Source: Bacteroidales bacterium
GTDB taxonomy: Bacteria; Bacteroidota; Bacteroidia; Bacteroidales; Paludibacteraceae
Assembly: GCA_012517575.1 (NCBI GenBank)
Contig: JAAYUQ010000113.1
Coordinates: forward strand, 1 to 48,298
Direction: 5' to 3'
DNA: 48,298 nt
The notes below the pieces were generated by a model. That model was given only the letters and a program-made list of their open reading frames with translations, made no database searches and was not told the origin of the DNA. The position numbers were made by a program, and so were the translations under genes. Shown here in pieces: positions 33,944 through 42,823 of the stretch; within the stretch, counting starts at the first letter, position 1; every line of letters starts with the position of its first letter.

Positions 33944-34135
33944 GTTAACATCTTTAGAATCAGTATCGTTACTAAAAAAATGACAGGTAATTGATTGAAC
34001 ATGAATTTGTTTCATCAAAACACTGACAGTTAACTAAATGAAAAATCTGATTTTTTTGCTCAAAAAAAAGATTTGTTCTTGTCAAAAAAAATTTAGATTT
34101 TTGTCTAACTAAATGCAGCCGTATGTCTGAGTAGA

Positions 34136-34170
34136 ATTTTCAAAAGTAAAATTTTGAAAATCTTTTTTTT
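34136..34170 (+). terminator. A/T-rich hairpin with T-run before dnaA
   Basis: The stem ATTTTCAAAA / TTTTGAAAAT has a 6-base loop and is followed by C and eight T. It ends 45 bases before the dnaA ATG. The stem is nearly all A/T, so it would be a weak terminator; it may be a leader structure. This is tentative. Confidence 0.4.
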
Positions 34171-34214
34171 GGCTGAAAATCTCACTTGTTTACTTTTTTG
34201 AACGGATTAAAAAA

Positions 34215-35603
34215 ATGAAGATGCACGAACAACTATGGGAGCGCTGCCTTAAAGTTATCAGGGACAATATCAACGAAGCGTCATTTAAAACGTGGTTTGA
34301 ACCCATTATCCCCCTGCAGTATGAAAACAATCGTTTTGTGGTACAGGTACCCAGTCAATTTTTTGTAGAGTATATCGAAGAAAAATATATCGATTTGCTT
34401 CGTAGAACTATTTACAGAGAAATTGGAGCAGGCACCCAATTGGAATATCGTGTATTGATTGATCAAACCAATGGAAAAGGAACTCAAATTCCAAGTGCAG
34501 CAGAGCAGCCAAAACTTAAAACAACAAACTCTACGCAAGGATCTAAAAATCCTTACGACAAATCTTCATTGCCCAATATCGATCCGCAATTGAATTTGAA
34601 ATACAATTTCAATACACTGATAGAAGGGAAAAGCAATAAATTGGCTCGCACTGCGGGTATCACTATTGGAACAGATCCGGGAAAAACAGCTTTCAATCCT
34701 CTTTTCGTTTACGGAGAATCGGGCGTGGGAAAAACTCATCTGGCCAATGCTATTGGCGTCAAAACCAAACAAATGCATCCCGATAAAAGGGTACTTTATG
34801 TGTCGGCCAATACGTTTCAAATTCAGTACACCGATGCAGTACGAAACAATACGGTCAACGATTTTGTAAATTTCTACCAAACCATAGAAGTTTTGATTAT
34901 CGACGACATTCAGGAATTTTCGGGGAAAACAGCCACCCAAAATACTTTCTTCCATATATTCAATCATTTGCACCAGTCAGGTAAACAACTGATATTAACT
35001 TCCGACCGTTCCCCAATTCTGATGGCAGGATTAGAACAGCGCTTGTTGACACGATTCAAATGGGGACTTTCGGCTGAAATTGAAAAACCCGACTTTGAAC
35101 TTCGTAAAGAAATACTCAAAAACAAAATTTATAGTGACGGGTTGGAAATACCGGAAAATGTAGTGAATTTTATTGCGCAAAATGTTACCGACAATATTCG
35201 TGATTTGGAAGGCGTTCTGATTTCGTTGCTGGCGCATTCAACCCTTACAAACATGCCTATCGACTTGCAACTCGCCGAAAAAGTTGTTAGTCGTATTGTA
35301 AATATCCCTAAAAAAATAAACACGGTAGAAAAAATCCGCGATACGGTTTGTGAATATTTCTCCATACCGGTGGATGCCATTTTTACCAAAAGTCGGAAAC
35401 GTGAAGTGGTTCAGGCGCGTCAAATAGCCATGTATTTGTCCAAACAATTTACAAAAAATTCTCTGTCGTCAATTGGGAAAGCCATTGGCGAACGAGATCA
35501 CGCAACTGTGCTCCATGCCTGCAAAATTGTTGGCGACTTAATGGATACTGATAAGGACTTCAGATCCAGCGTTAAAGCTATTGAAGAAATACTTAGAAAT
35601 TAA
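34215..35603 (+). CDS. dnaA: Chromosomal replication initiator protein DnaA
   Basis: This AAA+ protein binds the origin and melts it. It has 462 residues with the standard order. Domain I (MHEQLWERCLKVI...FKTWFEPI) and a short linker are followed by the AAA+ domain with Walker A GESGVGKT (167-174) and Walker B LIIDDIQEFSGK (227-238). The arginine-finger region is GLEQRLLTRF near 272-281. Domain IV is a helix-turn-helix with the DnaA signature GERDHATVLHACK near 430. The start ATG at 34221 (MHEQ) is possible. It ends at a good terminator. There is no dnaN or recF next to it, which is usual in Bacteroidetes. Confidence 0.97.
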   Translation: MKMHEQLWERCLKVIRDNINEASFKTWFEPIIPLQYENNRFVVQVPSQFFVEYIEEKYIDLLRRTIYREIGAGTQLEYRVLIDQTNGKGTQIPSAAEQPKLKTTNSTQGSKNPYDKSSLPNIDPQLNLKYNFNTLIEGKSNKLARTAGITIGTDPGKTAFNPLFVYGESGVGKTHLANAIGVKTKQMHPDKRVLYVSANTFQIQYTDAVRNNTVNDFVNFYQTIEVLIIDDIQEFSGKTATQNTFFHIFNHLHQSGKQLILTSDRSPILMAGLEQRLLTRFKWGLSAEIEKPDFELRKEILKNKIYSDGLEIPENVVNFIAQNVTDNIRDLEGVLISLLAHSTLTNMPIDLQLAEKVVSRIVNIPKKINTVEKIRDTVCEYFSIPVDAIFTKSRKREVVQARQIAMYLSKQFTKNSLSSIGKAIGERDHATVLHACKIVGDLMDTDKDFRSSVKAIEEILRN

Positions 35604-35634
35604 TTGACAGGTAATCCGACTTGCAAAATCTTTT

Positions 35635-35670
35635 AAAAGCTGTTTAATGATGGATTAAACGGCTTTTTTT
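35635..35670 (+). terminator. Intrinsic terminator of dnaA
   Basis: A 14-bp stem (AAAAGCTGTTTAAT / ATTAAACGGCTTTT, one G-T pair) with a 6-base loop is followed by further T residues. Confidence 0.88.
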
Positions 35671-35750
35671 CTGAAAAAAACGGAAGAAAATGCTTTTTAG
35701 CTCCAAAAAAAATTACTATTTTTACCGTCGAAACTTAAACAAGAAAAGTT

Positions 35751-36311
35751 ATGGTTTTTAGATTTACTATATTATCGGACGAAGTGGACAACTTCTTAAG
35801 AGTAATCGATATTGATGCTGAAGCTACATTCTTTGATTTACACAATGCCATATTAGATTCTGTAAACTTCAAAAAAGATCAGATTACTTCTTTTTTTCTT
35901 TGTTCCGATGACTGGGAAAAAGAGCAGGAAATTACACTTATCGAAATGGATTCCTCCTCTGAATATGACAATTTGGTGATGGATAAAGTTAAACTGGAAG
36001 ATTTGCTCACCGACGAAAAACAAAAACTCATGTATGTGTTTGATTTGATTGCCGATAGAGCGTTTTTCATTGAACTGAGTGAAATTATTCCACGACAAAA
36101 ACTGGCAAAACCGGTTTGCAGTAAATCGATTGGAAATCCGCCTGAGCAAACATTAAGCGAAAATGTTGTGAATCAAACTTCTAAACTGAATGTGGAAGAA
36201 AACTTTTACGGTGATGAAGATTTTGAATTGGACGAGTTGGATGAAGAAGGATTTAGTGATTTCAATTTCGACGATGACAGCAATCCGTTCAATGACGATA
36301 CCAACTTCTGA
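35751..36311 (+). CDS. pRiA4b ORF-3-like family protein
   Basis: This 186-residue protein's N-terminal 100 residues match the plasmid pRiA4b ORF-3-like family: MVFRFTILSDEVDNFLRVIDIDAEATFFDLHNAILDSVNF, then QITSFFLCSDDWEKEQEITLI. The C-terminal 60 residues are very acidic (VEENFYGDEDFELDELDEEGFSDFNFDDDSN), like a disordered tail. The family is widespread in Bacteroidetes as a conserved chromosomal gene upstream of miaA, and its biochemical function is not established. It lies 61 bases before the miaA start and is probably co-transcribed with it. Confidence 0.82.
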   Translation: MVFRFTILSDEVDNFLRVIDIDAEATFFDLHNAILDSVNFKKDQITSFFLCSDDWEKEQEITLIEMDSSSEYDNLVMDKVKLEDLLTDEKQKLMYVFDLIADRAFFIELSEIIPRQKLAKPVCSKSIGNPPEQTLSENVVNQTSKLNVEENFYGDEDFELDELDEEGFSDFNFDDDSNPFNDDTNF

Positions 36312-36372
36312 CAGCATTTAATTCTTTTCACTGACAGAAAATAACAAGTTTATTTTCTGTTTTTTATTTTGT

Positions 36373-37302
36373 ATGCTAATGCAACCTACCTTGATAGTGA
36401 TTCTTGGTCCAACCGGCGTTGGTAAAACCGAAATAAGTTTACAATTAGCCCAATATTTACAAAGTCCCATTATTTCGGCCGATTCGCGTCAGATTTATAA
36501 AGAACTGAAAATTGGCACAGCAGCGCCTTCTGCTGAACAACTTTCTACTGTAAAACATTATTTTATCGGTTCCCATTCTATTTTAGAAAATTTTAGCGCC
36601 GGACAATTCGAACAAGAGGTTCTTTCATTGCTCGAAGAACATTTTATAAGCAATAATATCGGCTTAATGGTAGGAGGATCTATGCTTTACATTGATGCGG
36701 TATGCAAAGGACTGGACAATATTCCGACGGTGGATGCGACAACAAGAAATTACTGGAAAAAAATTTTTGAAAATCAAGGACTTGAATTTATTCAGCAAGA
36801 ATTAAAAAAATTGGATCCCGTTTATTATCAACAAGTAGATTTGAATAACTACAAACGAATTTTGCACGCATTGGAAATTTGCTCCATGACGGTTGAACCT
36901 TTCTCTGTATTAAGAACAGGTGAACACAAAAAACGTTTTTTCAATATTATAAAAATTGGACTGAACAGACCACGTCAGGAACTTTATGCACGCATCAATG
37001 AAAGAGTAGATCAAATGATGGAAGATGGGTTATTTGAAGAAGCAAAACAATTTTATGTCTACAGAAACTTAAACCCCTTAAATACTGTTGGATATAAGGA
37101 GATTTTCGATTATATGGATGGAAAAATCACGCTGGAACAAGCTGTCGAAAAAATTAAACAAAACACCCGACATTATGCCAAAAGACAATTGACATGGTTC
37201 AATCACGACAAAGACATTGAGTGGTTTCATCCAGATGAAAAAGAAGAAATAACCCGTTTCATACAAAACCGACTTTCACAACTTCAAAAGAATGAACATT
37301 AA
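36373..37302 (+). CDS. miaA: tRNA dimethylallyltransferase MiaA
   Basis: This enzyme adds a dimethylallyl group to A37 of tRNAs reading UNN codons. It has 309 residues. The P-loop GPTGVGKT (12-19) and the substrate-binding motif ISADSRQIYKELKIGTAAPS (about 34-53) are present, with YHPE-type and GGSMLYIDAVCKGLD segments at the expected places. The C-terminal RHYAKRQLTWFNHD motif is characteristic. The stop overlaps the murB start by 11 bases, implying translational coupling. The ATG at 36379 (MQPTLI) is an alternative start. Confidence 0.96.
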   Translation: MLMQPTLIVILGPTGVGKTEISLQLAQYLQSPIISADSRQIYKELKIGTAAPSAEQLSTVKHYFIGSHSILENFSAGQFEQEVLSLLEEHFISNNIGLMVGGSMLYIDAVCKGLDNIPTVDATTRNYWKKIFENQGLEFIQQELKKLDPVYYQQVDLNNYKRILHALEICSMTVEPFSVLRTGEHKKRFFNIIKIGLNRPRQELYARINERVDQMMEDGLFEEAKQFYVYRNLNPLNTVGYKEIFDYMDGKITLEQAVEKIKQNTRHYAKRQLTWFNHDKDIEWFHPDEKEEITRFIQNRLSQLQKNEH

Positions 37303-38299
37303 ATATAACTATTCCCTTCTCTCGCACAATACTTTTGGCGTCGACGTAAAAACCGATGAATTTATCGAATTTGATACGGTTGAAGAAGCTTTAACCTTAT
37401 CGAAAACGTTGGCACAAAAAAAATGGCTTATGATCGGTCAGGGAAGCAATCTGCTGTTTTTGAACGATTTTAAGGGCGCTATTTTACACTCTGCAATTCG
37501 GCAAATGAAAAAAATTGAGGAAGACGACCAATGGGTTTATATTGAAGTTGGTTCGGGAGTGATTTGGGATCAATTTGTGGAATTTTGTGTAGAAAATGGC
37601 TGGGGTGGCGTTGAAAATCTTTCATCTATTCCGGGAGAAGTGGGCGCTGCTGCCGTTCAGAATATTGGTGCTTACGGTATGGAAGTTCGGGAAACGATTG
37701 AAAAAGTTAAAGCCATTGAAATTGCTTCTTCCCAATTAAGAGAATTTTCTAAAGAGAATTGCCAATATGGTTATCGGCAAAGTATTTTTAAAAATCAAAA
37801 TAAAGGACAATATATTCTGACTTCTGTAGTTTTCCGTTTGTCGAAAAAACCTCAATTCAAACTTTCGTATCAACATTTGGAAGAAGAAGTCCAAAAAAGA
37901 GGAAGCGTCAACCTTCAAACCATCAGAGAAACCATTATCCAGATAAGAGAACATAAATTGCCGGATTTCAGGGTAATGGGCAATGCCGGGAGTTTTTTTA
38001 TCAATCCCGTCATTTCAAAAAAACATTTTCAACGTTTGCAAAGTGAATATCCCGAAATTCCACATTACTATGTTTCCCAAACAGAAGAAAAAATTCCCGC
38101 AGCATGGCTTATTGAACAATGCGGCTGGAAAGGAAAACAGGTTGGAAAAGTTGCTGTTCATGCAATGCAGCCTTTGGTAATTGTTAATTGTGGTGGAGCT
38201 TCAGGGAACGAAATAAAACAATTGGCCGATGAAATTCAACTCTCAGTAAAAAATAAATTTGATATTCAGCTTCAACCTGAAGTAAATTACATTGAATAA
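37292..38299 (+). CDS. murB: UDP-N-acetylenolpyruvoylglucosamine reductase MurB
   Basis: This FAD enzyme reduces UDP-GlcNAc-enolpyruvate to UDP-MurNAc in peptidoglycan synthesis. The 335 residues show the FAD PP-loop (MIGQGSNLLFLNDFKGAILH, about 48-67), SSIPGEVGAAAVQNIGAYGMEV (about 111-132), YGYRQSIFK (the YGYR active-site Tyr and Arg) and GNAGSFFINPVI (about 230-241, with the catalytic Ser). The C-terminal Glu is in LQPEVNYI. This set matches type I MurB (E. coli-like). It overlaps miaA and is convergent with mltG after 232 bases. Confidence 0.96.
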   Translation: MNIKYNYSLLSHNTFGVDVKTDEFIEFDTVEEALTLSKTLAQKKWLMIGQGSNLLFLNDFKGAILHSAIRQMKKIEEDDQWVYIEVGSGVIWDQFVEFCVENGWGGVENLSSIPGEVGAAAVQNIGAYGMEVRETIEKVKAIEIASSQLREFSKENCQYGYRQSIFKNQNKGQYILTSVVFRLSKKPQFKLSYQHLEEEVQKRGSVNLQTIRETIIQIREHKLPDFRVMGNAGSFFINPVISKKHFQRLQSEYPEIPHYYVSQTEEKIPAAWLIEQCGWKGKQVGKVAVHAMQPLVIVNCGGASGNEIKQLADEIQLSVKNKFDIQLQPEVNYIE

Positions 38300-38531
38300 T
38301 TCATCTGTGGGTTTTATACTTTTTTTCTCTTCTACCCAATTGTTCTCGTCAAAGAATTATTTTTTTATTTTTTTGTACCTCCTTAATCAACTTCATTCTG
38401 TGTTGAACATACTAATTTGGAATGAAAAATTGGAAAAGAAAACTTTTTCAATATATGATTAAATACTAATTATCAATCTTATAAACAAACTTTCGTTTTA
38501 ACTAAAAAATTATTTGTTTTTCGACGCTACA

Positions 38532-39563
38532 TTATTCAAAAATCTTTCTTTCATTCAAAGCTTGCTGATATTTTCGAGCATTGATTAAATGTTGAGTAAG
38601 CGTGGTGGAAAAATTATGTTCACCATTCAACGTTTCTTTGGCACACATGTATAGATAGGAATGATGCGTATAATTCAAAACGGCATCGATCGCCTGTGGC
38701 GAAGGCAATCGGATAGGGCCTGGGGGTAAACCACCAAATTTGTAGGTATTGAAAGGCGAGTCGATTTGCAAATGTTGACCTTTGATACGTTTCAAAGAAA
38801 AATCTTTCCATGCAAATTTAATGGTTGGATCGGCTTGCAAAGGCATATTCTTCTTTAAGCGATTGATATAAACTCCTGCAATAACAGGTTGTTCATATGA
38901 TTTATTGGATTCTTCTTCTACAATTGATGCGAGAATGCTGACTTCAATTGGCGTAAGCGGTATGGAAGCAGCTTTCTGCCTGCGTTCATCGTTCCAAAAT
39001 TTCAAATATTCTTTGTACATACGCTCAAAAAGTTTTTCGGGATTAATGTTCCAAAAAACTTCATATGTATTGGGAATAAATATCACAACAGAATTATCGG
39101 GAGTCAGACCGAATTTAGTAAGGACTTCTCTGTCATTCAGCAATTTCAAAAAAGTGAGTGAATCGGTCATTAATTGAGAAGACAATCGACCGGCCAGTTG
39201 TTCTTTTGTACGAACATTATTGAATGTCACTCGTACAGGGACCTGCCTTCCACTCCTTAAGTTACGAATCAATTCAAAATTGTTCATTCCTTTTTTCAAT
39301 TCATATCGCCCCGAACGGACATATTTATCATAGTCGAAAATTCTGGCTGTCAATCGAAAAGAAAAACTATCCCAAACGCGCGATTCCTTTTTGATAAGTT
39401 TCACAACATCTTCAAAAGGTGTACTGTCGGGAATGCAAACAAACGCTTCCTTTGCTTTTTTAGGGAAAATATTGGGTGCAAATAAAACGTACGTCAGATA
39501 AACAATAATTATAACAGGAATACCCAGCGATGCTAACAGAATTTTTTTGATTTTCTTTTTCAT
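38532..39563 (-). CDS. mltG: Endolytic murein transglycosylase MltG
   Basis: An inner-membrane lytic transglycosylase that cuts nascent glycan strands and releases them from the membrane. The 343-residue protein has an N-terminal transmembrane helix (about 8-28) and the YceG domain, with VEEESNKSYEQPVIAGVYINRLKKNMPLQADPTIKFA near 214-250. The catalytic Glu (about 216-218) and the late LPSPQAIDAVLNYTHHSYLYMCA (the family's C-terminal motif) are visible. A -7 box on the minus strand lies at 39591-39598. It stands alone, not next to the Holliday-junction resolvase gene seen in E. coli. Confidence 0.93.
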   Translation of the reverse strand: MKKKIKKILLASLGIPVIIIVYLTYVLFAPNIFPKKAKEAFVCIPDSTPFEDVVKLIKKESRVWDSFSFRLTARIFDYDKYVRSGRYELKKGMNNFELIRNLRSGRQVPVRVTFNNVRTKEQLAGRLSSQLMTDSLTFLKLLNDREVLTKFGLTPDNSVVIFIPNTYEVFWNINPEKLFERMYKEYLKFWNDERRQKAASIPLTPIEVSILASIVEEESNKSYEQPVIAGVYINRLKKNMPLQADPTIKFAWKDFSLKRIKGQHLQIDSPFNTYKFGGLPPGPIRLPSPQAIDAVLNYTHHSYLYMCAKETLNGEHNFSTTLTQHLINARKYQQALNERKIFE

Positions 39564-39590
39564 GAATTATATGCGTTCGGATTTGAGTTG

Positions 39591-39598
39591 CAAAAGTA
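39591..39598 (-). promoter_or_regulatory. -7 box for mltG
   Basis: On the minus strand this reads TACTTTTG followed by CAAC, about 28 bases before the mltG ATG. Confidence 0.5.
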
Positions 39599-39716
39599 AA
39601 TGTTTTTCTTAAAAAATGCTTCTTCATAATAAAATGCAATTCATTAAAAATCAATTTAAATTGTTAAATTCATCTTTTCGAAAAACAATTCCACATAAAG
39701 GTTCACAAAAAATGAC

Positions 39717-39747
39717 TTTGATAATCGAAAACTCTTTCTTATCTTTG
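39717..39747 (+). promoter_or_regulatory. Canonical promoter of tRNA-Ser
   Basis: TTTG at 39717-39720, 19 bases, then TATCTTTG at 39740-39747. The mature tRNA 5' end is 20 bases further on. This is among the best promoter matches in the window. Confidence 0.8.
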
Positions 39748-39767
39748 CACTATAAAAGCAGACACAA

Positions 39768-39854
39768 GGAAGTGTGGGTGAGTGGCTGAAACCATCAGTT
39801 TGCTAAACTGACGTACGGGTTTCCGTACCACGAGTTCGAATCTCGTCGCTTCCG
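39768..39854 (+). tRNA. tRNA-Ser(GCT)
   Basis: This 87-base class II tRNA has acceptor GGAAGTG / CGCTTCC (one G-T pair), anticodon stem TCAGT / ACTGA around the loop TTGCTAA (anticodon GCT), and a long variable arm (GTACGGGTTTCCGTAC). The T arm is CGAGTTCGAATCTCG. The discriminator is G; CCA is not encoded. A hairpin terminator follows. Confidence 0.96.
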
Positions 39855-39861
39855 CTTCTTT

Positions 39862-39896
39862 ATGCCGAACACTTTTATTAGTTTTCGGCATTTTTT
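39862..39896 (+). terminator. Intrinsic terminator of tRNA-Ser
   Basis: The stem ATGCCGAA / TTCGGCAT with a 14-base loop is followed by TTTTT. It starts 7 bases after the tRNA. Confidence 0.85.
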
Positions 39897-39961
39897 ATAA
39901 GACAAAACACACAAAATTAATCCGATAATTTTAATCGTTTCTCAAATTTGAAATTGCTGCT

Positions 39962-41329
39962 ATGGAAAAAACAAAAAAATTTATTCTCACCGAAAAGGAA
40001 CTCCCAACCCATTGGTACAACATCGTGGCAGAGATGCAAAACAAGCCCCTGCCTATTCTGAATCCTGCTACCAAACAACCCATGAAGGAAGAAGAACTGT
40101 ACCCTCTTTTTGCAAAAGAATTGTCGCATCAGGAATTAAATCAGACTGATGCATGGATTGAAATTCCAGAAGAAGTTCGTGATAAATACAAAATCTATCG
40201 TCCTACACCACTGGTTAGAGCTTATGATTTGGAGAAAGCACTCGATACGCCGGCGCATATTTATTTTAAAAACGAAAGTGTCAGCCCGGTAGGTTCTCAC
40301 AAATTAAACACTGCTTTGGCTCAGGCCTATTATTGCAAACAGGAAGGCGTAACCCATTTGACTACCGAAACCGGTGCCGGCCAGTGGGGAACCGCATTGG
40401 CTTTTGCTGCCAAAACTTTCGGATTGGAATTGGTCGTTTACATGGTAAAAATAAGTTATGAGCAGAAACCTTATCGTCGCTCATTGATGCAAACTTGGGG
40501 TGCGCAGGTAATTGCTTCTCCAAGCATGTCTACCAATGCGGGACGAAAAATCCTCTCGGAACATCCCAATTATCTTGGAAGTTTGGGAACTGCCATTTCG
40601 GAGGCAATAGAACTTGCCATGCAAACACCTAATTGCAAATATACACTTGGCAGCGTTTTAAATCATGTCTCACTGCACCAGACAGTAATAGGACTGGAAG
40701 CAGAAAAACAAATGGAAATGGCTGGCGAATATCCCGACATTGTCATTGGTTGTTTTGGCGGTGGTTCCAATTTTTCAGGAATTTCTTTTCCCTTTTTGCG
40801 TCATAATATTAAAGATGGCAAAAAAACGCGTTTCATTGCTGCCGAACCGGCTTCATGTCCTAAATTGACGCGTGGTGTTTTTGAATACGACTTTGGTGAT
40901 GAAGTTGGTTACACACCACTTTTGCCTATGTTTACGTTGGGTCATAATTTTGCTCCGGCTCACATTCACGCTGGTGGACTTCGTTATCACGGAGCCGGCA
41001 CCATTGTCAGTCAATTGAAAAAAGACAATCTGGTGGAAGCAGTAGATATTGATCAGCTGGATTCATTCAAGGCAGGCGTTCTTTTTGCACAAACCGAAGG
41101 AATTGTTCCGGCTCCGGAATCGGCTCATGCCATTGCAGTAGCCATCAATGAAGCGTTGAAAGCCAAAGAAGAAGGAACGCCAAAAACCATTTTGTTCAAT
41201 CTTTCCGGACATGGTATGGTTGATATGACTGCTTATGACCAGTATTTTGCTGGCGATTTGACCAATTATTCACTTTCGGAAAACGATATTGCCGAAAACG
41301 TAAAAATACTGGAACATCTGGTTAAATAA
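39962..41329 (+). CDS. trpB: TrpB2-type tryptophan synthase beta chain
   Basis: This PLP enzyme makes tryptophan from indole and serine. The 455-residue size and the N terminus (ELPTHWYNIVAEM, PLPILNPATKQP) mark the TrpB2 (TrpB-like) subtype rather than the shorter TrpB1 paired with TrpA. The PLP Lys is K114 in PVGSHKLNTALAQ, the phosphate loop is CFGGGSNFSG (about 257-266), and the acid-base TETGAGQWG motif is at about 130-138. No trpA is next to it. Some TrpB2 proteins act without TrpA. It has a clear terminator and converges on lysC. Confidence 0.93.
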   Translation: MEKTKKFILTEKELPTHWYNIVAEMQNKPLPILNPATKQPMKEEELYPLFAKELSHQELNQTDAWIEIPEEVRDKYKIYRPTPLVRAYDLEKALDTPAHIYFKNESVSPVGSHKLNTALAQAYYCKQEGVTHLTTETGAGQWGTALAFAAKTFGLELVVYMVKISYEQKPYRRSLMQTWGAQVIASPSMSTNAGRKILSEHPNYLGSLGTAISEAIELAMQTPNCKYTLGSVLNHVSLHQTVIGLEAEKQMEMAGEYPDIVIGCFGGGSNFSGISFPFLRHNIKDGKKTRFIAAEPASCPKLTRGVFEYDFGDEVGYTPLLPMFTLGHNFAPAHIHAGGLRYHGAGTIVSQLKKDNLVEAVDIDQLDSFKAGVLFAQTEGIVPAPESAHAIAVAINEALKAKEEGTPKTILFNLSGHGMVDMTAYDQYFAGDLTNYSLSENDIAENVKILEHLVK

Positions 41330-41351
41330 GCTGATTTGAAAATTAATACGG

Positions 41352-41390
41352 AAGCAGGACAGTGAATAATTTTATTTGTCCTGCTTTTTT
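41352..41390. terminator. Terminator between trpB and lysC, possibly bidirectional
   Basis: A 10-bp stem (AAGCAGGACA / TGTCCTGCTT) with a 15-base loop is followed by T residues on the plus strand. It starts 22 bases after the trpB stop and also lies just beyond the lysC stop (41410), so it could serve both convergent genes, although the A-tract upstream of the stem is short on the minus side. Confidence 0.8.
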
Positions 41391-41409
41391 AATATTGAAA
41401 GGCAAGATT

Positions 41410-42666
41410 TTAAATTTCCTTCATCAGAAAACGACCAATGCGGCGCGTTCTCTGCATAAGCAAAACTTCTCTTTGGTTTGTAACTTCCTGAACAATTTCG
41501 TCTGTAATTCCTCTGACAGTCAACAACTCTAAATGTTCGTTGTAACTTACATCGAAATCGTTCGACAGCTCGTCCAATGCAGCCGGAAAATATCGACTGT
41601 TGCCTATAGCTACGGAAATGCTGATAGCTGAGCTTTCGATCATCGACACTTTTAAACGATGTTTGCTGATAATGGAGAAAACTTTTGGCAGATTTTCTTC
41701 CAGCACAAAAGAAAAATCTATCGGACGAATGGTAACCAACACTTGATTTTTCAACAGACTGTAAAAAGGAATTCCTGTTGGTTTTTCCACGTGTGCTTTA
41801 ATAACAGAACCTTTTTCCGAAGGATTTCCAAAAGGACGAACATAAAGCGGAATATTCTTATTTTGCAATGGTTTTATTGTTTTGGGATGAATCACCTGAG
41901 CCCCGCTGTAAGCCAATTCCACAGCTTCCAAATAAGTCAGTTCGGGAACAAGCTTTGCCTGAGGATATAGGCGCGGATCAGCATTTAAAATACCCGGGAC
42001 ATCTTTCCAAATAGTCAAACTTTCAGCATTTAGCAGGTTGGCCACAACAGCTGCCGAATAATCTGAGCCTTCACGTCCCAAAGTTGTTGGATTTCCTTTT
42101 GCATTGGCTCCTATAAAACCCTGACCAATGTAAACCTGAAATTTTTCGAAATCTGCGGCTTCTATTAATTTTTGTTGCGATTCTTTCATTTTTACATTTG
42201 CTTCCCGAAAATTACTGTCCGTAATCAGCAGTTTCCGCATATCCAGCCAACGGTTACGTATTCCAACAACATTAAGAAATTTGGAAACGATTTGCGTGGA
42301 AATAATTTCACCATAGGATACAATTTTATCGTACCATCGGTCATAATCATCACCAACCGATTGTTTTATCATATCTTCAATTTCATCATAAAGAGGCTGC
42401 AAAAAAGCTGAAGGATCAGTTACATCAGGAAAAAGATCGGCTAAAATTTCATTATGGTAATTCTCAATTTGCTGAAATTTTGCAAGAGCTGACGAGTGAT
42501 TTGCCTGCATAAAATCTTCCAAAACGCCTTCGAGTGCATTGGTTGTCTTTCCCATCGCCGAGACGACTATGAATAAATTATCTTTTACGCCCGATACAAT
42601 TGATGCCAGATTTTTTATTCCTTCTGCCGAACGTACAGAAGCTCCACCAAATTTATATACAATCAT
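41410..42666 (-). CDS. lysC: Aspartate kinase (monofunctional)
   Basis: This enzyme phosphorylates aspartate, the entry to lysine, threonine and methionine synthesis. It has 418 residues and no homoserine dehydrogenase domain. The N-terminal nucleotide-binding motif KFGGASV (5-11), the SAMGKTTNAL segment, QGFIGANAKGNPTTLGREGSDYSA (the phosphate/aspartate site), and two ACT-like regulatory domains near the C terminus are visible. A canonical promoter lies upstream. Feedback control through the ACT domains is expected from the family. Confidence 0.95.
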   Translation of the reverse strand: MIVYKFGGASVRSAEGIKNLASIVSGVKDNLFIVVSAMGKTTNALEGVLEDFMQANHSSALAKFQQIENYHNEILADLFPDVTDPSAFLQPLYDEIEDMIKQSVGDDYDRWYDKIVSYGEIISTQIVSKFLNVVGIRNRWLDMRKLLITDSNFREANVKMKESQQKLIEAADFEKFQVYIGQGFIGANAKGNPTTLGREGSDYSAAVVANLLNAESLTIWKDVPGILNADPRLYPQAKLVPELTYLEAVELAYSGAQVIHPKTIKPLQNKNIPLYVRPFGNPSEKGSVIKAHVEKPTGIPFYSLLKNQVLVTIRPIDFSFVLEENLPKVFSIISKHRLKVSMIESSAISISVAIGNSRYFPAALDELSNDFDVSYNEHLELLTVRGITDEIVQEVTNQREVLLMQRTRRIGRFLMKEI

Positions 42667-42724
42667 GAATTTATTTTAAAAATTATTGCATAAAAATACA
42701 TTTCTCATTCACTAAAATAAGCTG

Positions 42725-42756
42725 CAAAAGTAAATTAATCAGAAAAATTTTACAAA
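42725..42756 (-). promoter_or_regulatory. Canonical promoter of lysC
   Basis: On the minus strand: TTTG (42756-42753), 20 bases, then TACTTTTG (42732-42725). The ATG is 58 bases downstream. Confidence 0.75.
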
Positions 42757-42823
42757 TATTTGGATGACAATTTAAACTATTTAAGAAGTAACTTCATAAA
42801 TAGGAAAAATTAAGGAAAATTTC

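Larger units (their letters stand above)
33810..34214. other. Spacer upstream of dnaA
   Basis: This AT-rich 405-base spacer holds the terminator at 33910-33943 and a second A/T-only hairpin at 34136-34170. I see no TTATNCACA-type DnaA box cluster here, only a TTATTAACA-like site around 33885 on the minus strand. There is no good TAnnTTTG box directly before dnaA. The evidence does not show that this is the replication origin. Confidence 0.5.
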
